This document shows, piece after piece, positions 14,842-24,264 of a stretch of 35,650 nucleotides of DNA. The stretch is taken from contig ABYL01000069.1 in NCBI GenBank assembly GCA_000173575.1, positions 1 to 35,650 on the forward strand. The letters are read 5' to 3'. Under the pieces are notes generated by a model that was not told the origin of the DNA, did no database searches, and saw only the letters and a list, made by a program, of their open reading frames with translations. This DNA comes from Burkholderia sp. H160. Its GTDB lineage: Bacteria > Pseudomonadota > Gammaproteobacteria > Burkholderiales > Burkholderiaceae. Every line of letters begins with the position of its first letter. Within the stretch, counting starts at the first letter, position 1. Both the position numbers and the translations under genes were made by a program.

Positions 14842-17201
14842 TCGACCGCCTGCAATTTAGCCACGGCCAGCGCGAGCCATTTCTCGCCGTGCCGCTTGAA
14901 GCGCACCTGCGCCTTCGCGTCGGTGCCGCTGCCTTCGAGCGCGGTGATCGTGCCTTCACCGAACTTCGTGTGGAACACCTGCTGGCCGACGCGAAAGCCC
15001 GTTTCGGCCGCACGCTGCTCGTTCGCGAAAGCGGGCGCCGGCGCGGATGCCACCGACGCCGTCGTCGCCGCACCACCGCCATAGCCCGGCCGCGCGAACC
15101 AGTCGCGCCCGTAGCCAGCGTTGTCCGAGCGGCCGCCCCAGCGCGAGCCTGCCTCGACCTTCGGCGTGAGCCACTTCAAGGTTTCTTGCGGCAATTCGTC
15201 GAAGAAGCGCGAGCGGATGTTGTAGCGGGTCTGGCCATGCAGCATCCGGCTCTGCGCGAACGACAGGTACAGCCGCTCCTTCGCGCGCGTGATCGCGACG
15301 TACATCAGGCGCCGCTCTTCTTCGAGGCCGTCCGCCTCCATCGCGCTGTTCTCGTGCGGGAACAGCCCTTCTTCGAGACCGGTGATGAACACCGCGGTGA
15401 ATTCGAGCCCCTTTGCCGCGTGCACGGTCATCAGTTGCACCGCTTCCTGGCCGGCCTGCGCCTGGTTGTCGCCCGCTTCGAGCGATGCGTGCGACAGGAA
15501 GCCCGCGAGCGGCGTCATCGTGTCGGGGTTCTGCGCCGGATCGGCGATGTCCGGTGCATCGAGCACGACGGTGTTCGGATCATTGGTGGCGACCGCGAGC
15601 TCGGGCGCGGCGCTCGCGCCGGGACGCAGCGGAATCGAGCGCGCGGGCGTATCGAGCCCGTAGCCTTCCTCGCTGACGAACGCAGCGGCCGCGTTGACGA
15701 GTTCCTGCAAGTTTTCGAGCCGCTCCTGGCCTTCGCGCTCGTTCTGATAGAAGTCGGCGAGACCGCTCGCGCGAACCACGTACTCGACGGTCTCGGGCAG
15801 GCTCATCTGCTGCGTGTCGGCGCGCATCTTGCCGACCAGGTTCGCGAATGCGGCGAGGCTCGAGCCCGCCTTGCCCGCGACGTACGGAATCGCCGCGGCC
15901 ATCGAGCAGTTGTAGAGACGCGCGGCGTCAGCGAGCTGTTCGAGCGAGCGAGCGCCGATGCCACGGGTCGGGAAATTGACGACTCGGGCAAACGCGGTGT
16001 CGTCGTTCGGGTTGTCGATCAGACGCAGATATGCGAGCGCGTGCTTGACTTCCTGACGCTCGAAAAAGCGCAGGCCGCCATACACGCGATACGCGATGCC
16101 CGCGTTGACGAGCGTGTGCTCGATCGTGCGCGACTGCGCGTTGCTGCGATAGAGCACCGCGATTTCGCTGCGCGACAGGCCGGTGTTGATCAGCGCGCGA
16201 ATCTCTTCGACGATCCAGCCGGCCTCCTGCGAATCGGTTGCCGATTCATAGACGCGCACCGGTTCGCCGTGGCCGGCGTCGGTGCGCAGATTCTTGCCGA
16301 GGCGCCGTGAGTTGTTCGCGATCAGCTGGTTCGCGGCATCGAGAATATGGCCGTGCGAGCGGTAGTTCTGTTCGAGCTTGATCAGATTCCGCACCTTGAA
16401 CTCGTGCTCGAAGTCGCGCATGTTGCCGACGTTCGCGCCGCGGAACGCGTAGATCGACTGGTCGTCGTCGCCGACCGCGAAGATCGCGTTGTGCTGGCCC
16501 GCGAGCAGCTTGAGCCACGCGTATTGGAGCTTGTTGGTGTCCTGAAACTCGTCGACGAGGATGTGCCTGAAGCGCGCCTGGTAATGCGCGCGCAGCGGCG
16601 GATTGTGCGCGAGCAGTTCGTAGCAACGCAGCAGCAGCTCGGGGAAGTCGACCACGCCTTCGCGCTGGCATTGCTGGTCGTAGGCTTCGTAGAGTTCGAC
16701 GAATTTGCGGTTGAAGTTGTCGGTGGCGTCGACGTCTTTGGGGCGCAGGCCCTGCTCTTTCGCGTTGTTGATGAAGTACTGGAGATTTTTCGCCGGGTAC
16801 TTTTCGTCGTCGATGTTGAGGCCCTTCATCAGGCGCTTGATCGCCGAGAGCTGGTCCGCGGTGTCGAGAATCTGGAACGTGGCGGGCAGCCCGGCGTCGC
16901 GGTGATGCGCGCGCAGCATACGGTTGCAGAGGCCGTGGAACGTGCCGATCCACATGCCGCGCGTGTCGATTGGCAAGAGCGCCGAGAGGCGCGCCATCAT
17001 TTCGCGGGCGGCTTTGTTGGTGAAGGTGACGGCGAGGACGGTCGCGGGGGACGCGAGGCCTTGCTGGATCAGCCACGCGATGCGGGTGATCAGGACGCGG
17101 GTTTTGCCGCTGCCGGCGCCGGCCAGAATCAGCGCGGGCTCATTGGGGAGCGTTACGGCGGCGTGTTGTTCGGGGTTTAGATTGGAGAGGAGGTCGGGCA
17201 T
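14838..17201 (-). CDS. uvrD: DNA helicase II, UvrD
   Basis: This 787-residue superfamily 1A 3'-5' helicase acts in nucleotide excision and mismatch repair. All helicase motifs are visible: GAGSGKT at residues 28-34, TFTNKAAREM, DEFQDTN, DDDQSIYAFRGA, LEQNYRS, HAAKGLEF and YVAITRAKERL. The C-terminal Tudor-like domain (VGQQVFHTKFGEGTI, about 730-785) that contacts RNA polymerase or DNA is also present. I use the ATG at 17201 (MPDLLSNLNPEQ). The frame stays open upstream to 17492 only because it crosses the repeat element. Another ATG at 17231 overlaps a TATAAT on the same strand and would lie upstream of transcription. The 5' end is richer in T/G than the body of the gene. Confidence 0.95.
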   Translation of the reverse strand: MPDLLSNLNPEQHAAVTLPNEPALILAGAGSGKTRVLITRIAWLIQQGLASPATVLAVTFTNKAAREMMARLSALLPIDTRGMWIGTFHGLCNRMLRAHHRDAGLPATFQILDTADQLSAIKRLMKGLNIDDEKYPAKNLQYFINNAKEQGLRPKDVDATDNFNRKFVELYEAYDQQCQREGVVDFPELLLRCYELLAHNPPLRAHYQARFRHILVDEFQDTNKLQYAWLKLLAGQHNAIFAVGDDDQSIYAFRGANVGNMRDFEHEFKVRNLIKLEQNYRSHGHILDAANQLIANNSRRLGKNLRTDAGHGEPVRVYESATDSQEAGWIVEEIRALINTGLSRSEIAVLYRSNAQSRTIEHTLVNAGIAYRVYGGLRFFERQEVKHALAYLRLIDNPNDDTAFARVVNFPTRGIGARSLEQLADAARLYNCSMAAAIPYVAGKAGSSLAAFANLVGKMRADTQQMSLPETVEYVVRASGLADFYQNEREGQERLENLQELVNAAAAFVSEEGYGLDTPARSIPLRPGASAAPELAVATNDPNTVVLDAPDIADPAQNPDTMTPLAGFLSHASLEAGDNQAQAGQEAVQLMTVHAAKGLEFTAVFITGLEEGLFPHENSAMEADGLEEERRLMYVAITRAKERLYLSFAQSRMLHGQTRYNIRSRFFDELPQETLKWLTPKVEAGSRWGGRSDNAGYGRDWFARPGYGGGAATTASVASAPAPAFANEQRAAETGFRVGQQVFHTKFGEGTITALEGSGTDAKAQVRFKRHGEKWLALAVAKLQAVE

Positions 17202-17229
17202 TTTTTTCGCGGAGCGCAGTTCGGGGGAC

Positions 17230-17235
17230 ATTATA
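17230..17235 (-). promoter_or_regulatory. Candidate -10 box for uvrD
   Basis: The minus strand reads TATAAT here, 29 bases before the chosen uvrD start, so transcription would begin near 17223. No good -35 hexamer is seen at 16-18 bases. The box supports the shorter uvrD start, because the next upstream ATG falls inside it. Confidence 0.5.
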
Positions 17236-17315
17236 TGCCCCGGCGGGGCGGCGCTTTTTTGGTTTTTTTCGTTCGTCTGGATAGGGGTTGGTTTTTTCGT
17301 TGTTCTGGCTTGGTT

Positions 17316-17817
17316 GGCCTTTCCTTGCTTTGTTATCGGTCTATTAGCGTTGCCCCTGTGCGGGGCGGCACCTACTTTCTTTGCTGCTGCAAAGAAAGTA
17401 GGCAAAGAAGACAGCTCAAACCGCAAGCTCATAAGCGGGTCCCGTGGCTTGGAGGGGGTAGTGGTGCATCTGGAATCTGTGTCCTCGCACATTCCGCCTT
17501 AGTGACAAAGCCATCATCCGCTCCCACTCCGCACTGCTTGCGTCGCGGACGGGTCTGCCAGGAGAACCGGTGGTTTTGGAACGGGGATTCGGCGCGCGCA
17601 GCGCCGCCGGAAGAATGACGGCCTTGTCACCAGCGCGGAATGTGCGGGAGCACGGATTCCAGATGCACCACTACCGCCTGCGGACCGGGGGACCCGCTTA
17701 TGAGCTTGCGGTGTAAAGCTGTCTTCTTTGCCTACTTTCTTTGCAGCAGCAAAGAAAGTAGGTGCCGCCCCGCACAGGGGCAACACTAATAGACCGACAA
17801 GGCAACAAGGAAAGGCC
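17316..17817. repeat. Full ~500-bp palindromic repeat element (copy D/E), inverted relative to copy B/C
   Basis: The outer ends GGCCTTTCCTTG and its complement flank mini-hairpins and two perfect 14-bp hairpins (17371-17402 and 17731-17762). Here the short arm is on the left and the long arm on the right. The reverse complement of the centre (near 17545) matches the centre of copy B/C almost base for base. Similarity extends outward to about 17292 on the left and 17842 on the right. It fills the space between the divergent uvrD and valS promoters, and both -10 boxes lie outside it. Small open frames across it are translation artefacts. Confidence 0.93.
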
Positions 17818-17874
17818 AAGAAAGCCAGAACAACGACAAACCAACCCGCCGGTCGGCAAAAAACCTCGCCCAGC

Positions 17875-17880
17875 TATAAT
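17875..17880 (+). promoter_or_regulatory. Candidate -10 box for valS
   Basis: A consensus TATAAT lies 42 bases before the valS start, with transcription expected near 17887 just outside the repeat element. The -35 region is weak. Confidence 0.6.
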
Positions 17881-17922
17881 CAACCATTCTCCGCCTCCAA
17901 AATCCCGCCTTTAACCATAAAC

Positions 17923-20802
17923 ATGAGCGACACCCCGAGCGACACCACCTCGACGCTTGCAAAAAGCTTCGAACCCCACACCATCGAAGCCCACTGGGGC
18001 CCTGAATGGGAAAAGCGCGCCTACGCCGCGCCCTCCTTCGACGCAAACCGCAAGGATTTCTCGATCCAGCTGCCGCCGCCGAACGTCACGGGCACCCTGC
18101 ACATGGGCCACGCGTTCAACCAGACCATCATGGATGGCCTCACCCGCTATCACCGCATGCTCGGCGAGAACACGCTGTGGGTGCCGGGTACCGACCACGC
18201 GGGCATCGCCACGCAGATCGTCGTCGAACGTCAGCTCGACGCCCAGGGCGTGTCGCGCCACGACCTCGGCCGCGAGAAGTTCGTCGAACGCGTGTGGGAG
18301 TGGAAACAGCAGTCCGGCTCGACCATCACGAATCAGGTGCGCCGTCTCGGTGCGTCGATCGACTGGTCGCGCGAATACTTCACGATGGACGACAAGATGT
18401 CGGCCGCCGTGCGCGACGTGTTCGTGCGCCTGTATGAACAGGGCCTGATCTATCGCGGCAAGCGCCTCGTGAACTGGGACCCGGTGCTGCTCACCGCCGT
18501 GTCGGACCTCGAAGTGGTCAGCGAGGAAGAAAACGGCCACCTGTGGCACATCCACTATCCGCTGACCGACGGCTCGGGTCATCTGACCGTCGCCACCACC
18601 CGTCCGGAAACCATGCTCGGCGACACCGCCGTCATGGTGCACCCCGAAGACGAGCGCTACGCGCACCTGATCGGCAAGACCGTCACGCTGCCGCTGTCGA
18701 ACCGCGAAGTGCCGATCATCGCCGATGATTACGTCGACCGCGAGTTCGGCACCGGCGTCGTCAAGGTCACGCCCGCGCACGATTTCAACGACTACCAGGT
18801 CGGCCTGCGCCACAAGCTGCCGCAAATCGAAATCCTCACGCTCGACGCGAGGATCAACGACAACGCACCCGAAAAATACCGCGGCCTCGACCGTTTCGAC
18901 GCCCGCAAGCTCGTGGTCACGGATCTCGAAGCGCTCGGCGCGCTCGAATCGGTCAAGCCGCACAAGCTGATGGTGCCGCGCGGCGACCGCACCGGCGTCG
19001 TGATCGAGCCGATGCTGACCGACCAGTGGTTCGTCGCGATGAGCAAGCCGGCCCCCGAAGGCACGTTCAATCCGGGCAAGTCGATCGCCGAAACCGCGCT
19101 CGACGTCGTGCGCAACGGCCAGATCAAATTCGTGCCGGAAAACTGGACCACCACGTACTACCAGTGGCTCGAAAACATCCAGGACTGGTGCATCTCGCGT
19201 CAGCTGTGGTGGGGTCATCAGATTCCGGCGTGGTACGGCGAGAACGGCGAAGTGTTCGTCGCGAAGACCGAAGAGGATGCCCGCGCGAAGGTCGTTGCGG
19301 CCGGCTACACGGGCTCGCTGAAGCGCGACGAAGATGTACTCGACACGTGGTTCTCGTCCGCTCTGGTGCCGTTCTCGTCGCTCGGCTGGCCGAATGAGAC
19401 GGAAGAGCTCAAGCACTTCATGCCCTCGTCGGTGCTCGTCACCGGCTTCGACATCATCTTCTTCTGGGTCGCGCGCATGGTCATGATGACCACGCACTTC
19501 ACCGGCAAGGTGCCGTTCGAGACGGTCTATGTGCACGGTCTCGTGCGCGACGCCGAAGGCCAGAAGATGTCGAAGAGCAAGGGCAATACGCTCGACCCGA
19601 TCGATATCGTCGATGGCATCGGCCTCGACGCGCTCGTCGCGAAGCGCACCACCGGCCTGATGAATCCGAAGCAGGCCGCGTCGATCGAAAAGAAGACCCG
19701 CAAGGAGTTTCCGGACGGCATTCCGGCGTTCGGCACCGACGCGCTGCGCTTCACGATGGCGTCGATGGCCACGCTCGGCCGCAACGTGAACTTCGACCTC
19801 GCGCGCTGCGAGGGCTATCGCAACTTCTGCAACAAGCTGTGGAACGCCACGCGCTTCGTGCTGATGAACTGCGAAGGCCACGACTGCGGTTTCGGCCAAC
19901 CGGCGCAATGTGGCGAATGCGGGCCAGAAGGCCATCTGCATTTTTCGCAGGCCGACCGCTGGATCGTGTCGCAACTGCAACGCGTGGAAGCGGAAGTCGC
20001 CAAGGGCTTTTCCGACTATCGTTTTGACAATGTGGCCAACGCCATATACAAGTTCGTCTGGGACGAATATTGTGACTGGTACCTCGAGCTCGCCAAGGTG
20101 CAGATCCAGACGGGTCAGCCGAACCAGCAGCGCGCAACCCGCCGCACGCTGCTGCGTGTGCTCGAGACAGTGTTGCGCCTCGCGCATCCGGTAATCCCGT
20201 ACATCACCGAAGCGCTGTGGCAGAAGGTGGCGCCGCTTGCGGGCCGCTACCCCGAAGGCAAGGCCGAGGGTGAAGCGTCCATCATGGTGCAGTCGTACCC
20301 CATTGCGGATCTGTCGAAGCTCGACGAATCCGCCGAGCAATGGGCGGCCGACCTCAAAGCGGTGATCGAAGCGTGCCGGAATCTGCGTGGTGAAATGAAC
20401 CTGTCGCCGGCGGTCAAGGTGCCGTTGCTCGCCACCGGTAACGCGGAGCGCCTTCGGACTTTCGCGCCTTACGCTCAGGCACTGGCGCGTTTGTCCGAAG
20501 TGCAGATCATCGCCGACGAGGCCGCGCTCGACGCGCAGGCGGATGGCGCGCCGATTGCTATCGTAGGAACCGACAAGCTCGTGCTGAAGGTCGAAATCGA
20601 CGTGGCGGTCGAACGCGAACGCCTGTCGAAGGAAATCGCTCGATTGAGTGCTGAAATCGTGAAATGCAACGGTAAGCTGCAGAATCAGGCGTTCGTTGCA
20701 AAGGCGCCGGCGGCGGTCGTGGAGCAGGAACAGAAACGGCTTGCTGATTTCGAAGCCACTGTCGGCAAGCTGAAAGCCCAACTGGCCCGCTTGCCGGCCT
20801 GA
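17923..20802 (+). CDS. valS: Valyl-tRNA synthetase
   Basis: This 959-residue class I synthetase charges tRNA-Val. The ATP-binding signature HMGH is at residues 60-63 within [16 protein letters not shown], and KMSKS is at 548-552. Between them is the CP1 editing domain ([19 protein letters not shown]), which removes misactivated threonine. The anticodon-binding domain follows, then a C-terminal coiled coil of about 65 residues ([19 protein letters not shown]...). I take the ATG at 17923 (MSDTPSDTT). The frame is open for another 65 codons upstream, but those come from the repeat element and lie before the -10 box. No strong ribosome site is present. Length is normal for bacterial ValS. Confidence 0.97.
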   Translation: MSDTPSDTTSTLAKSFEPHTIEAHWGPEWEKRAYAAPSFDANRKDFSIQLPPPNVTGTLHMGHAFNQTIMDGLTRYHRMLGENTLWVPGTDHAGIATQIVVERQLDAQGVSRHDLGREKFVERVWEWKQQSGSTITNQVRRLGASIDWSREYFTMDDKMSAAVRDVFVRLYEQGLIYRGKRLVNWDPVLLTAVSDLEVVSEEENGHLWHIHYPLTDGSGHLTVATTRPETMLGDTAVMVHPEDERYAHLIGKTVTLPLSNREVPIIADDYVDREFGTGVVKVTPAHDFNDYQVGLRHKLPQIEILTLDARINDNAPEKYRGLDRFDARKLVVTDLEALGALESVKPHKLMVPRGDRTGVVIEPMLTDQWFVAMSKPAPEGTFNPGKSIAETALDVVRNGQIKFVPENWTTTYYQWLENIQDWCISRQLWWGHQIPAWYGENGEVFVAKTEEDARAKVVAAGYTGSLKRDEDVLDTWFSSALVPFSSLGWPNETEELKHFMPSSVLVTGFDIIFFWVARMVMMTTHFTGKVPFETVYVHGLVRDAEGQKMSKSKGNTLDPIDIVDGIGLDALVAKRTTGLMNPKQAASIEKKTRKEFPDGIPAFGTDALRFTMASMATLGRNVNFDLARCEGYRNFCNKLWNATRFVLMNCEGHDCGFGQPAQCGECGPEGHLHFSQADRWIVSQLQRVEAEVAKGFSDYRFDNVANAIYKFVWDEYCDWYLELAKVQIQTGQPNQQRATRRTLLRVLETVLRLAHPVIPYITEALWQKVAPLAGRYPEGKAEGEASIMVQSYPIADLSKLDESAEQWAADLKAVIEACRNLRGEMNLSPAVKVPLLATGNAERLRTFAPYAQALARLSEVQIIADEAALDAQADGAPIAIVGTDKLVLKVEIDVAVERERLSKEIARLSAEIVKCNGKLQNQAFVAKAPAAVVEQEQKRLADFEATVGKLKAQLARLPA

Positions 20803-20815
20803 TCGACACGCGCCT

Positions 20816-20840
20816 CGCCCGCTCACCTCAGCGGCGGGCG
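20816..20840 (+). other. GC-rich hairpin in the valS-galU gap
   Basis: CGCCCGC at 20816-20822 pairs perfectly with GCGGGCG at 20834-20840 around an 11-base loop. No T-run follows, so it may be an RNA-stabilising or attenuating hairpin rather than a terminator. galU begins 36 bases later. Confidence 0.3.
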
Positions 20841-20876
20841 GGCAAGGACTTAAACCAGAGGACTCAGGGTATTCAC

Positions 20877-21758
20877 ATGCTAAAAGTTACGAAGGCGGTT
20901 TTTCCGGTAGCAGGTCTTGGCACCCGCTTCCTCCCCGCCACGAAGGCTAGTCCGAAAGAGATGCTGCCGATCGTCGACAAGCCGCTGATTCAGTATGCGG
21001 TCGAAGAAGCCATGGCGGCCGGCATCACCGAAATGATCTTCGTCACGGGCCGCAGCAAGCGCGCGATCGAGGACCATTTCGACAAGTCCTATGAGATCGA
21101 GGCCGAGCTCGAAGCGCGCGGCAAGGACAAGCTGCTCGAACTGGTGCGCAGCATCAAGCCGAGCCATGTGGACTGCTTCTACGTGCGCCAGGCCGAGGCG
21201 CTGGGCCTCGGCCACGCGGTGCTGTGCGCGGAGAAGCTGGTCGGCGACAACCCGTTCGCCGTGATCCTCGCGGACGACTTGCTGTACGGCACGCCGCCCG
21301 TGATGACGCAGATGATTGAAGTGTTCGATCACTATCACAGCTCGGTGATCGGCGTCGAAGAGATTCCGCCGCAGGACACGAAGTCGTACGGCATCGTCGA
21401 TGGCAAGGAATGGGAAGATTCGATCATCAAGATGTCGGGCATCGTCGAAAAGCCGGAGCCGAGCGTGGCGCCGTCGAACCTCGGCGTGGTGGGCCGTTAT
21501 GTGCTGAAACCGCGCATCTTCGATCACCTGCGCTCCATCAAGCCGGGCGCGGGCGGTGAATTGCAGCTGACGGACGCGATCCAGTCGCTGCTCGCCGACG
21601 AACAGGTGCTCGCGTACAAGTATCACGGCACGCGTTTCGACTGCGGCAGCAAGCTTGGCTACCTGAAGGCGACGGTCGAGTTCGCGCTGCGTCACCCTGA
21701 AGTGGCCGCCGATTTCGAAGAATATCTGCGCACTCGCTCACCGGTTCTCGAAGGCTGA
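20877..21758 (+). CDS. galU: UTP-glucose-1-phosphate uridylyltransferase
   Basis: This 293-residue cytoplasmic enzyme makes UDP-glucose from UTP and glucose 1-phosphate for LPS, exopolysaccharide and nucleotide-sugar synthesis. The nucleotide-binding signature [18 protein letters not shown] lies near the N-terminus. [12 protein letters not shown], the metal-site ILADDLL, and [16 protein letters not shown] near the C-terminus are all typical of GalU. Length is normal. It lies 74 bases after valS on the same strand and may be partly cotranscribed with it. An intrinsic terminator follows. Confidence 0.96.
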   Translation: MLKVTKAVFPVAGLGTRFLPATKASPKEMLPIVDKPLIQYAVEEAMAAGITEMIFVTGRSKRAIEDHFDKSYEIEAELEARGKDKLLELVRSIKPSHVDCFYVRQAEALGLGHAVLCAEKLVGDNPFAVILADDLLYGTPPVMTQMIEVFDHYHSSVIGVEEIPPQDTKSYGIVDGKEWEDSIIKMSGIVEKPEPSVAPSNLGVVGRYVLKPRIFDHLRSIKPGAGGELQLTDAIQSLLADEQVLAYKYHGTRFDCGSKLGYLKATVEFALRHPEVAADFEEYLRTRSPVLEG

Positions 21759-21780
21759 CGCCAACATCCAGGTTGAAACG

Positions 21781-21825
21781 AAGAAGGCGCTGTACCCGAA
21801 TAAAGGGGACAGCGCCTTCTTTTTT
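21781..21825 (+). terminator. Intrinsic terminator of galU
   Basis: AAGAAGGCGCTGT (21781-21793) pairs perfectly with ACAGCGCCTTCTT (21809-21821). The loop contains a further CCC/GGG pairing, and a T-run to 21825 follows. This is a textbook Rho-independent terminator; the A-run at its start may also let it work for the opposite strand. Confidence 0.93.
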
Positions 21826-21856
21826 ACATCGAATAGACAGTTTTACCGGATGCCGC

Positions 21857-22090
21857 TCAACGGCGCCGCATCAGGAACGTAAACACCTTGTCATGCGCCG
21901 AGCTTTCGACGATCTCGTTGCCGGTCTGCTTCGCGAACGCGGCGAAATCGCGCTGCGAGCCGGGATCGGTGGCGAGCACCTTGAGAATCTGGCCGCTTTC
22001 CATGTCGGCGAGCGCCTTTTTGGCGCGCAGGATGGGCAGCGGGCATGTGAGCCCGCGCGCATCGACTTCCTTGTGAATCTGAATTTGCAT
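21857..22090 (-). CDS. tusA: TusA/SirA-family sulfur-carrier protein
   Basis: This 77-residue protein has the family's N-terminal DARGLTCPLPILRAKKAL with the sulfur-accepting Cys16 in a CPxP motif. The two-layer alpha/beta core ends FTFLMRRR. TusA-type proteins carry persulfide sulfur for tRNA thiolation and other uses; members of the family vary in role, so the symbol is by family. The ATG at 22090 has an AAGGT ribosome site about nine bases upstream. The longer frame to 22177 adds unstructured sequence and crosses a possible TAGAAT -10 box at 22144-22149. It stands alone, convergent with galU. Confidence 0.82.
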   Translation of the reverse strand: MQIQIHKEVDARGLTCPLPILRAKKALADMESGQILKVLATDPGSQRDFAAFAKQTGNEIVESSAHDKVFTFLMRRR

Positions 22091-22201
22091 CGACGATGAC
22101 CTTCGGGACGAGGCGTCGCTGACGACGCCGGACAGAGCGTCAAATTCTACAGCAGGCGCAGCGGCCGCGCCGGGCAACGCGGCGCGGCGCGGCGGGCACT
22201 G

Positions 22202-23251
22202 TTACAACGTCACCGCCTGGCCGCTGAGCAGCGATTCGCGCAGCGCCACACCGATCCGCGTGGCCTCGAGCGCATCGGCAAGCGTCGCGCCGCTTTCCGC
22301 GCCATCGCTGGTCCCCGCCCCGTTTTGCACCGACGCGACGAACGCGCGCGCCTCGTGCAGAAACGCGTCCTCGAACCGGTCGAAAAAATTCGGAGTGCAC
22401 TCGTTGCGAATGCCGGTCGCGTCGTAGATCTCGACACGATTCGCGCGCGGATTGCGGCCGATCGTCAGCCCGCCCGCCGTCCCGATCACTTCGCTGTGCG
22501 TATCGTTGCCGTGCGCCTGCGTGCGCGACGCGTAGAACATCGCGAGCTTGCCGCCCTCGAACTCGCAGATCGCGACGCCGTTGTCGACGTCGCCGAATTC
22601 GCGCAGGCCCTCGTGCAGCGCGATCGTGCCCGCCGCGAACACGCGCGTTGCGCGCGGCTTGCCGAGCAGCCAGCGGGCGACGTCGATGTCGTGCACCGTG
22701 CAGTCGAGAAAGATGCCGCCCGAGGTCGCCGCGAAGCGCACGAAGAAGCCATCGTTGTCGTTTTGATCGGTAGTCTGCGAACGCACGAGGAACGGCCGGC
22801 CGATCTGGCCGGCGGCGATCTTCTCGAACGCGTCCCGATAGCTCGGATCGAAGCGGCGCATGAAGCCGATCGTCGCCAGCAGATGCGGAAAGCGCGCCGC
22901 AACGGCCAGCACGCGCTCGCATTCGGCGACATCGAGCGACAGCGGCTTCTCGCAGAACACATGCTTGCCGGCCTGCAACGCATCGACGATCTGCTGCGCA
23001 TGCAGCGAGGACGGCGTGACGAGCCACACCGCGTCGACGTGCGGATCGGCGAGCAGGTCCGCGTAATCGGCGTAAAGACGCGGCTCAGGTAGCGCGTCGC
23101 GCGCCCATGCGAGTTCGTCTTCGAGCGGACTGCACGCGGCCGCAAGTGTCGCACCCGGCACGCGATACGCGAGATTTTCCGCATGCCGCTTGCCGAGCCG
23201 TCCAAGGCCGACCACGCCAATCCGCAAGCGCTCCTTGGCAGGCTTCATCAT
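22202..23251 (-). CDS. Gfo/Idh/MocA-family dehydrogenase, probable second inositol dehydrogenase
   Basis: This 349-residue NAD(P)-dependent oxidoreductase has a Rossmann motif GVVGLGRLGKRH at 12-23, the catalytic-lysine motif CEKP with Lys102, and the active-site HDIDVARW with His187. It shares the GFMRRFDPSY signature with inositol dehydrogenases. Its start overlaps the iolG stop as ATGA, so it is the last gene of the rpiR-iolG operon. In this context it probably acts on another inositol isomer, such as scyllo- or D-chiro-inositol, or on an inosose; the isomer cannot be told from sequence. A much longer open frame to 23938 is shadow. Confidence 0.85.
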   Translation of the reverse strand: MMKPAKERLRIGVVGLGRLGKRHAENLAYRVPGATLAAACSPLEDELAWARDALPEPRLYADYADLLADPHVDAVWLVTPSSLHAQQIVDALQAGKHVFCEKPLSLDVAECERVLAVAARFPHLLATIGFMRRFDPSYRDAFEKIAAGQIGRPFLVRSQTTDQNDNDGFFVRFAATSGGIFLDCTVHDIDVARWLLGKPRATRVFAAGTIALHEGLREFGDVDNGVAICEFEGGKLAMFYASRTQAHGNDTHSEVIGTAGGLTIGRNPRANRVEIYDATGIRNECTPNFFDRFEDAFLHEARAFVASVQNGAGTSDGAESGATLADALEATRIGVALRESLLSGQAVTL

Positions 23252-24264
23252 GCGGCCTCGCCGAGTTTGATCACGCGACCCTCGCGCCACGAACGCGTCG
23301 CGGCTTCCGCGAGTTCGAGCGCTTTCAGGCCGTCGGCGACGGTCGTGCGCACCGGCTTGCCGTGCGTGACCGCGTCGAAGAAATGCGCGATTTCGAGCGC
23401 GTACGCCGCGCGATAGCGTTCGAGAAAGAACGCCTCGGGCACGTCGGTCGACACTTCCGTCTTCGAGTACGCGGTGACCTCGGTCGGCCGCACGTTGCCC
23501 GCCTGCAGCATGCCGGTGCTGCCGAGCACTTCGAAGCGCTGGTCGTAGCCGTACGCGGCGCGCCGCGTGGTGTTGATCTGGCACAGGCGCCCGCGCTTCG
23601 TGCGGATCGTCACCGCGGTCGAATCGACATCGCCCGCTTCGGCGATCGCGGGGTCGGTCAGGCAAGCGCCGGTAGCGTGCAGCGTGTCGGCTTCGTCGTC
23701 GAGAATCCAGCGGAAAATGTCGAAGTCGTGAATCAGCATGTCCTTGAAGATCCCGCCCGAGTGCCGGATGTACTCGAGCGGCGGCGCGCCCGGATCGCGG
23801 CTCGTGACGACCAGCATTTCCGGCGTGCCGATCTCGCCCGCGTCGATGCGCGCTTTCAATGCGGAAAACGTCGGATCGAAACGCCGCTGAAAACCGATCA
23901 TGCAGACGACGCCCGCGCGCTCCACTGCTTCCGCGCATAGCCGCGCACGCTCCAACGTCAGATCGACCGGCTTTTCGCAGAACACGTGCTTCTTTTGCGC
24001 GGCCGATTGGATGATCAGTTCAGAATGGGTGTCGGTGCTGGAGCAGATCACGGTCGCGCCGATCGACGCGTCGCCGATCGCGCCGTCGACATCGGCGACC
24101 TGCGCGCCGTGCTGCGCGGCCAATGCGGCCGCCGCCTCGCGATTCACGTCGACCACGTATTTGAGCCGCACGCCCGGCTGCCGCGCGAGATTCGCCGCAT
24201 GGATCTTGCCGATGCGCCCCGCGCCGAATACCGCGACGTCGATCGTGCTTACCGCGTCAGTCAT
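23248..24264 (-). CDS. iolG: Inositol 2-dehydrogenase
   Basis: This 338-residue Gfo/Idh/MocA enzyme oxidises myo-inositol at C2 to 2-keto-myo-inositol with NAD+, the first step of the pathway. It shows FGAGRIGKIHAANL at 13-26, the CEKP motif with Lys98, GFQRRFDPTF and the catalytic HDFDIFRW with His179. The ATG at 24264 is chosen because a strong GGAGG ribosome site lies just upstream; an in-frame ATG ten codons earlier has none. It overlaps the end of the regulator gene by eight bases and the next dehydrogenase by four, giving a tightly coupled three-gene leftward operon. Confidence 0.92.
   Translation of the reverse strand: MTDAVSTIDVAVFGAGRIGKIHAANLARQPGVRLKYVVDVNREAAAALAAQHGAQVADVDGAIGDASIGATVICSSTDTHSELIIQSAAQKKHVFCEKPVDLTLERARLCAEAVERAGVVCMIGFQRRFDPTFSALKARIDAGEIGTPEMLVVTSRDPGAPPLEYIRHSGGIFKDMLIHDFDIFRWILDDEADTLHATGACLTDPAIAEAGDVDSTAVTIRTKRGRLCQINTTRRAAYGYDQRFEVLGSTGMLQAGNVRPTEVTAYSKTEVSTDVPEAFFLERYRAAYALEIAHFFDAVTHGKPVRTTVADGLKALELAEAATRSWREGRVIKLGEAA

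Noticed and set aside
17202-17492. N-terminal extension of uvrD (about 97 codons)
   Set aside because: It is translated repeat element ([11 protein letters not shown]...), lies upstream of the TATAAT at 17230-17235, and has no UvrD homology.
17728-17922. N-terminal extension of valS (65 codons)
   Set aside because: It also comes from the repeat element and precedes the -10 box at 17875-17880.
17911-20826. A 971-codon open frame antisense to valS
   Set aside because: It is the mirror of a high-GC coding gene, has His/Arg/Asp-rich composition without any fold-like motif, and valS is unambiguous.
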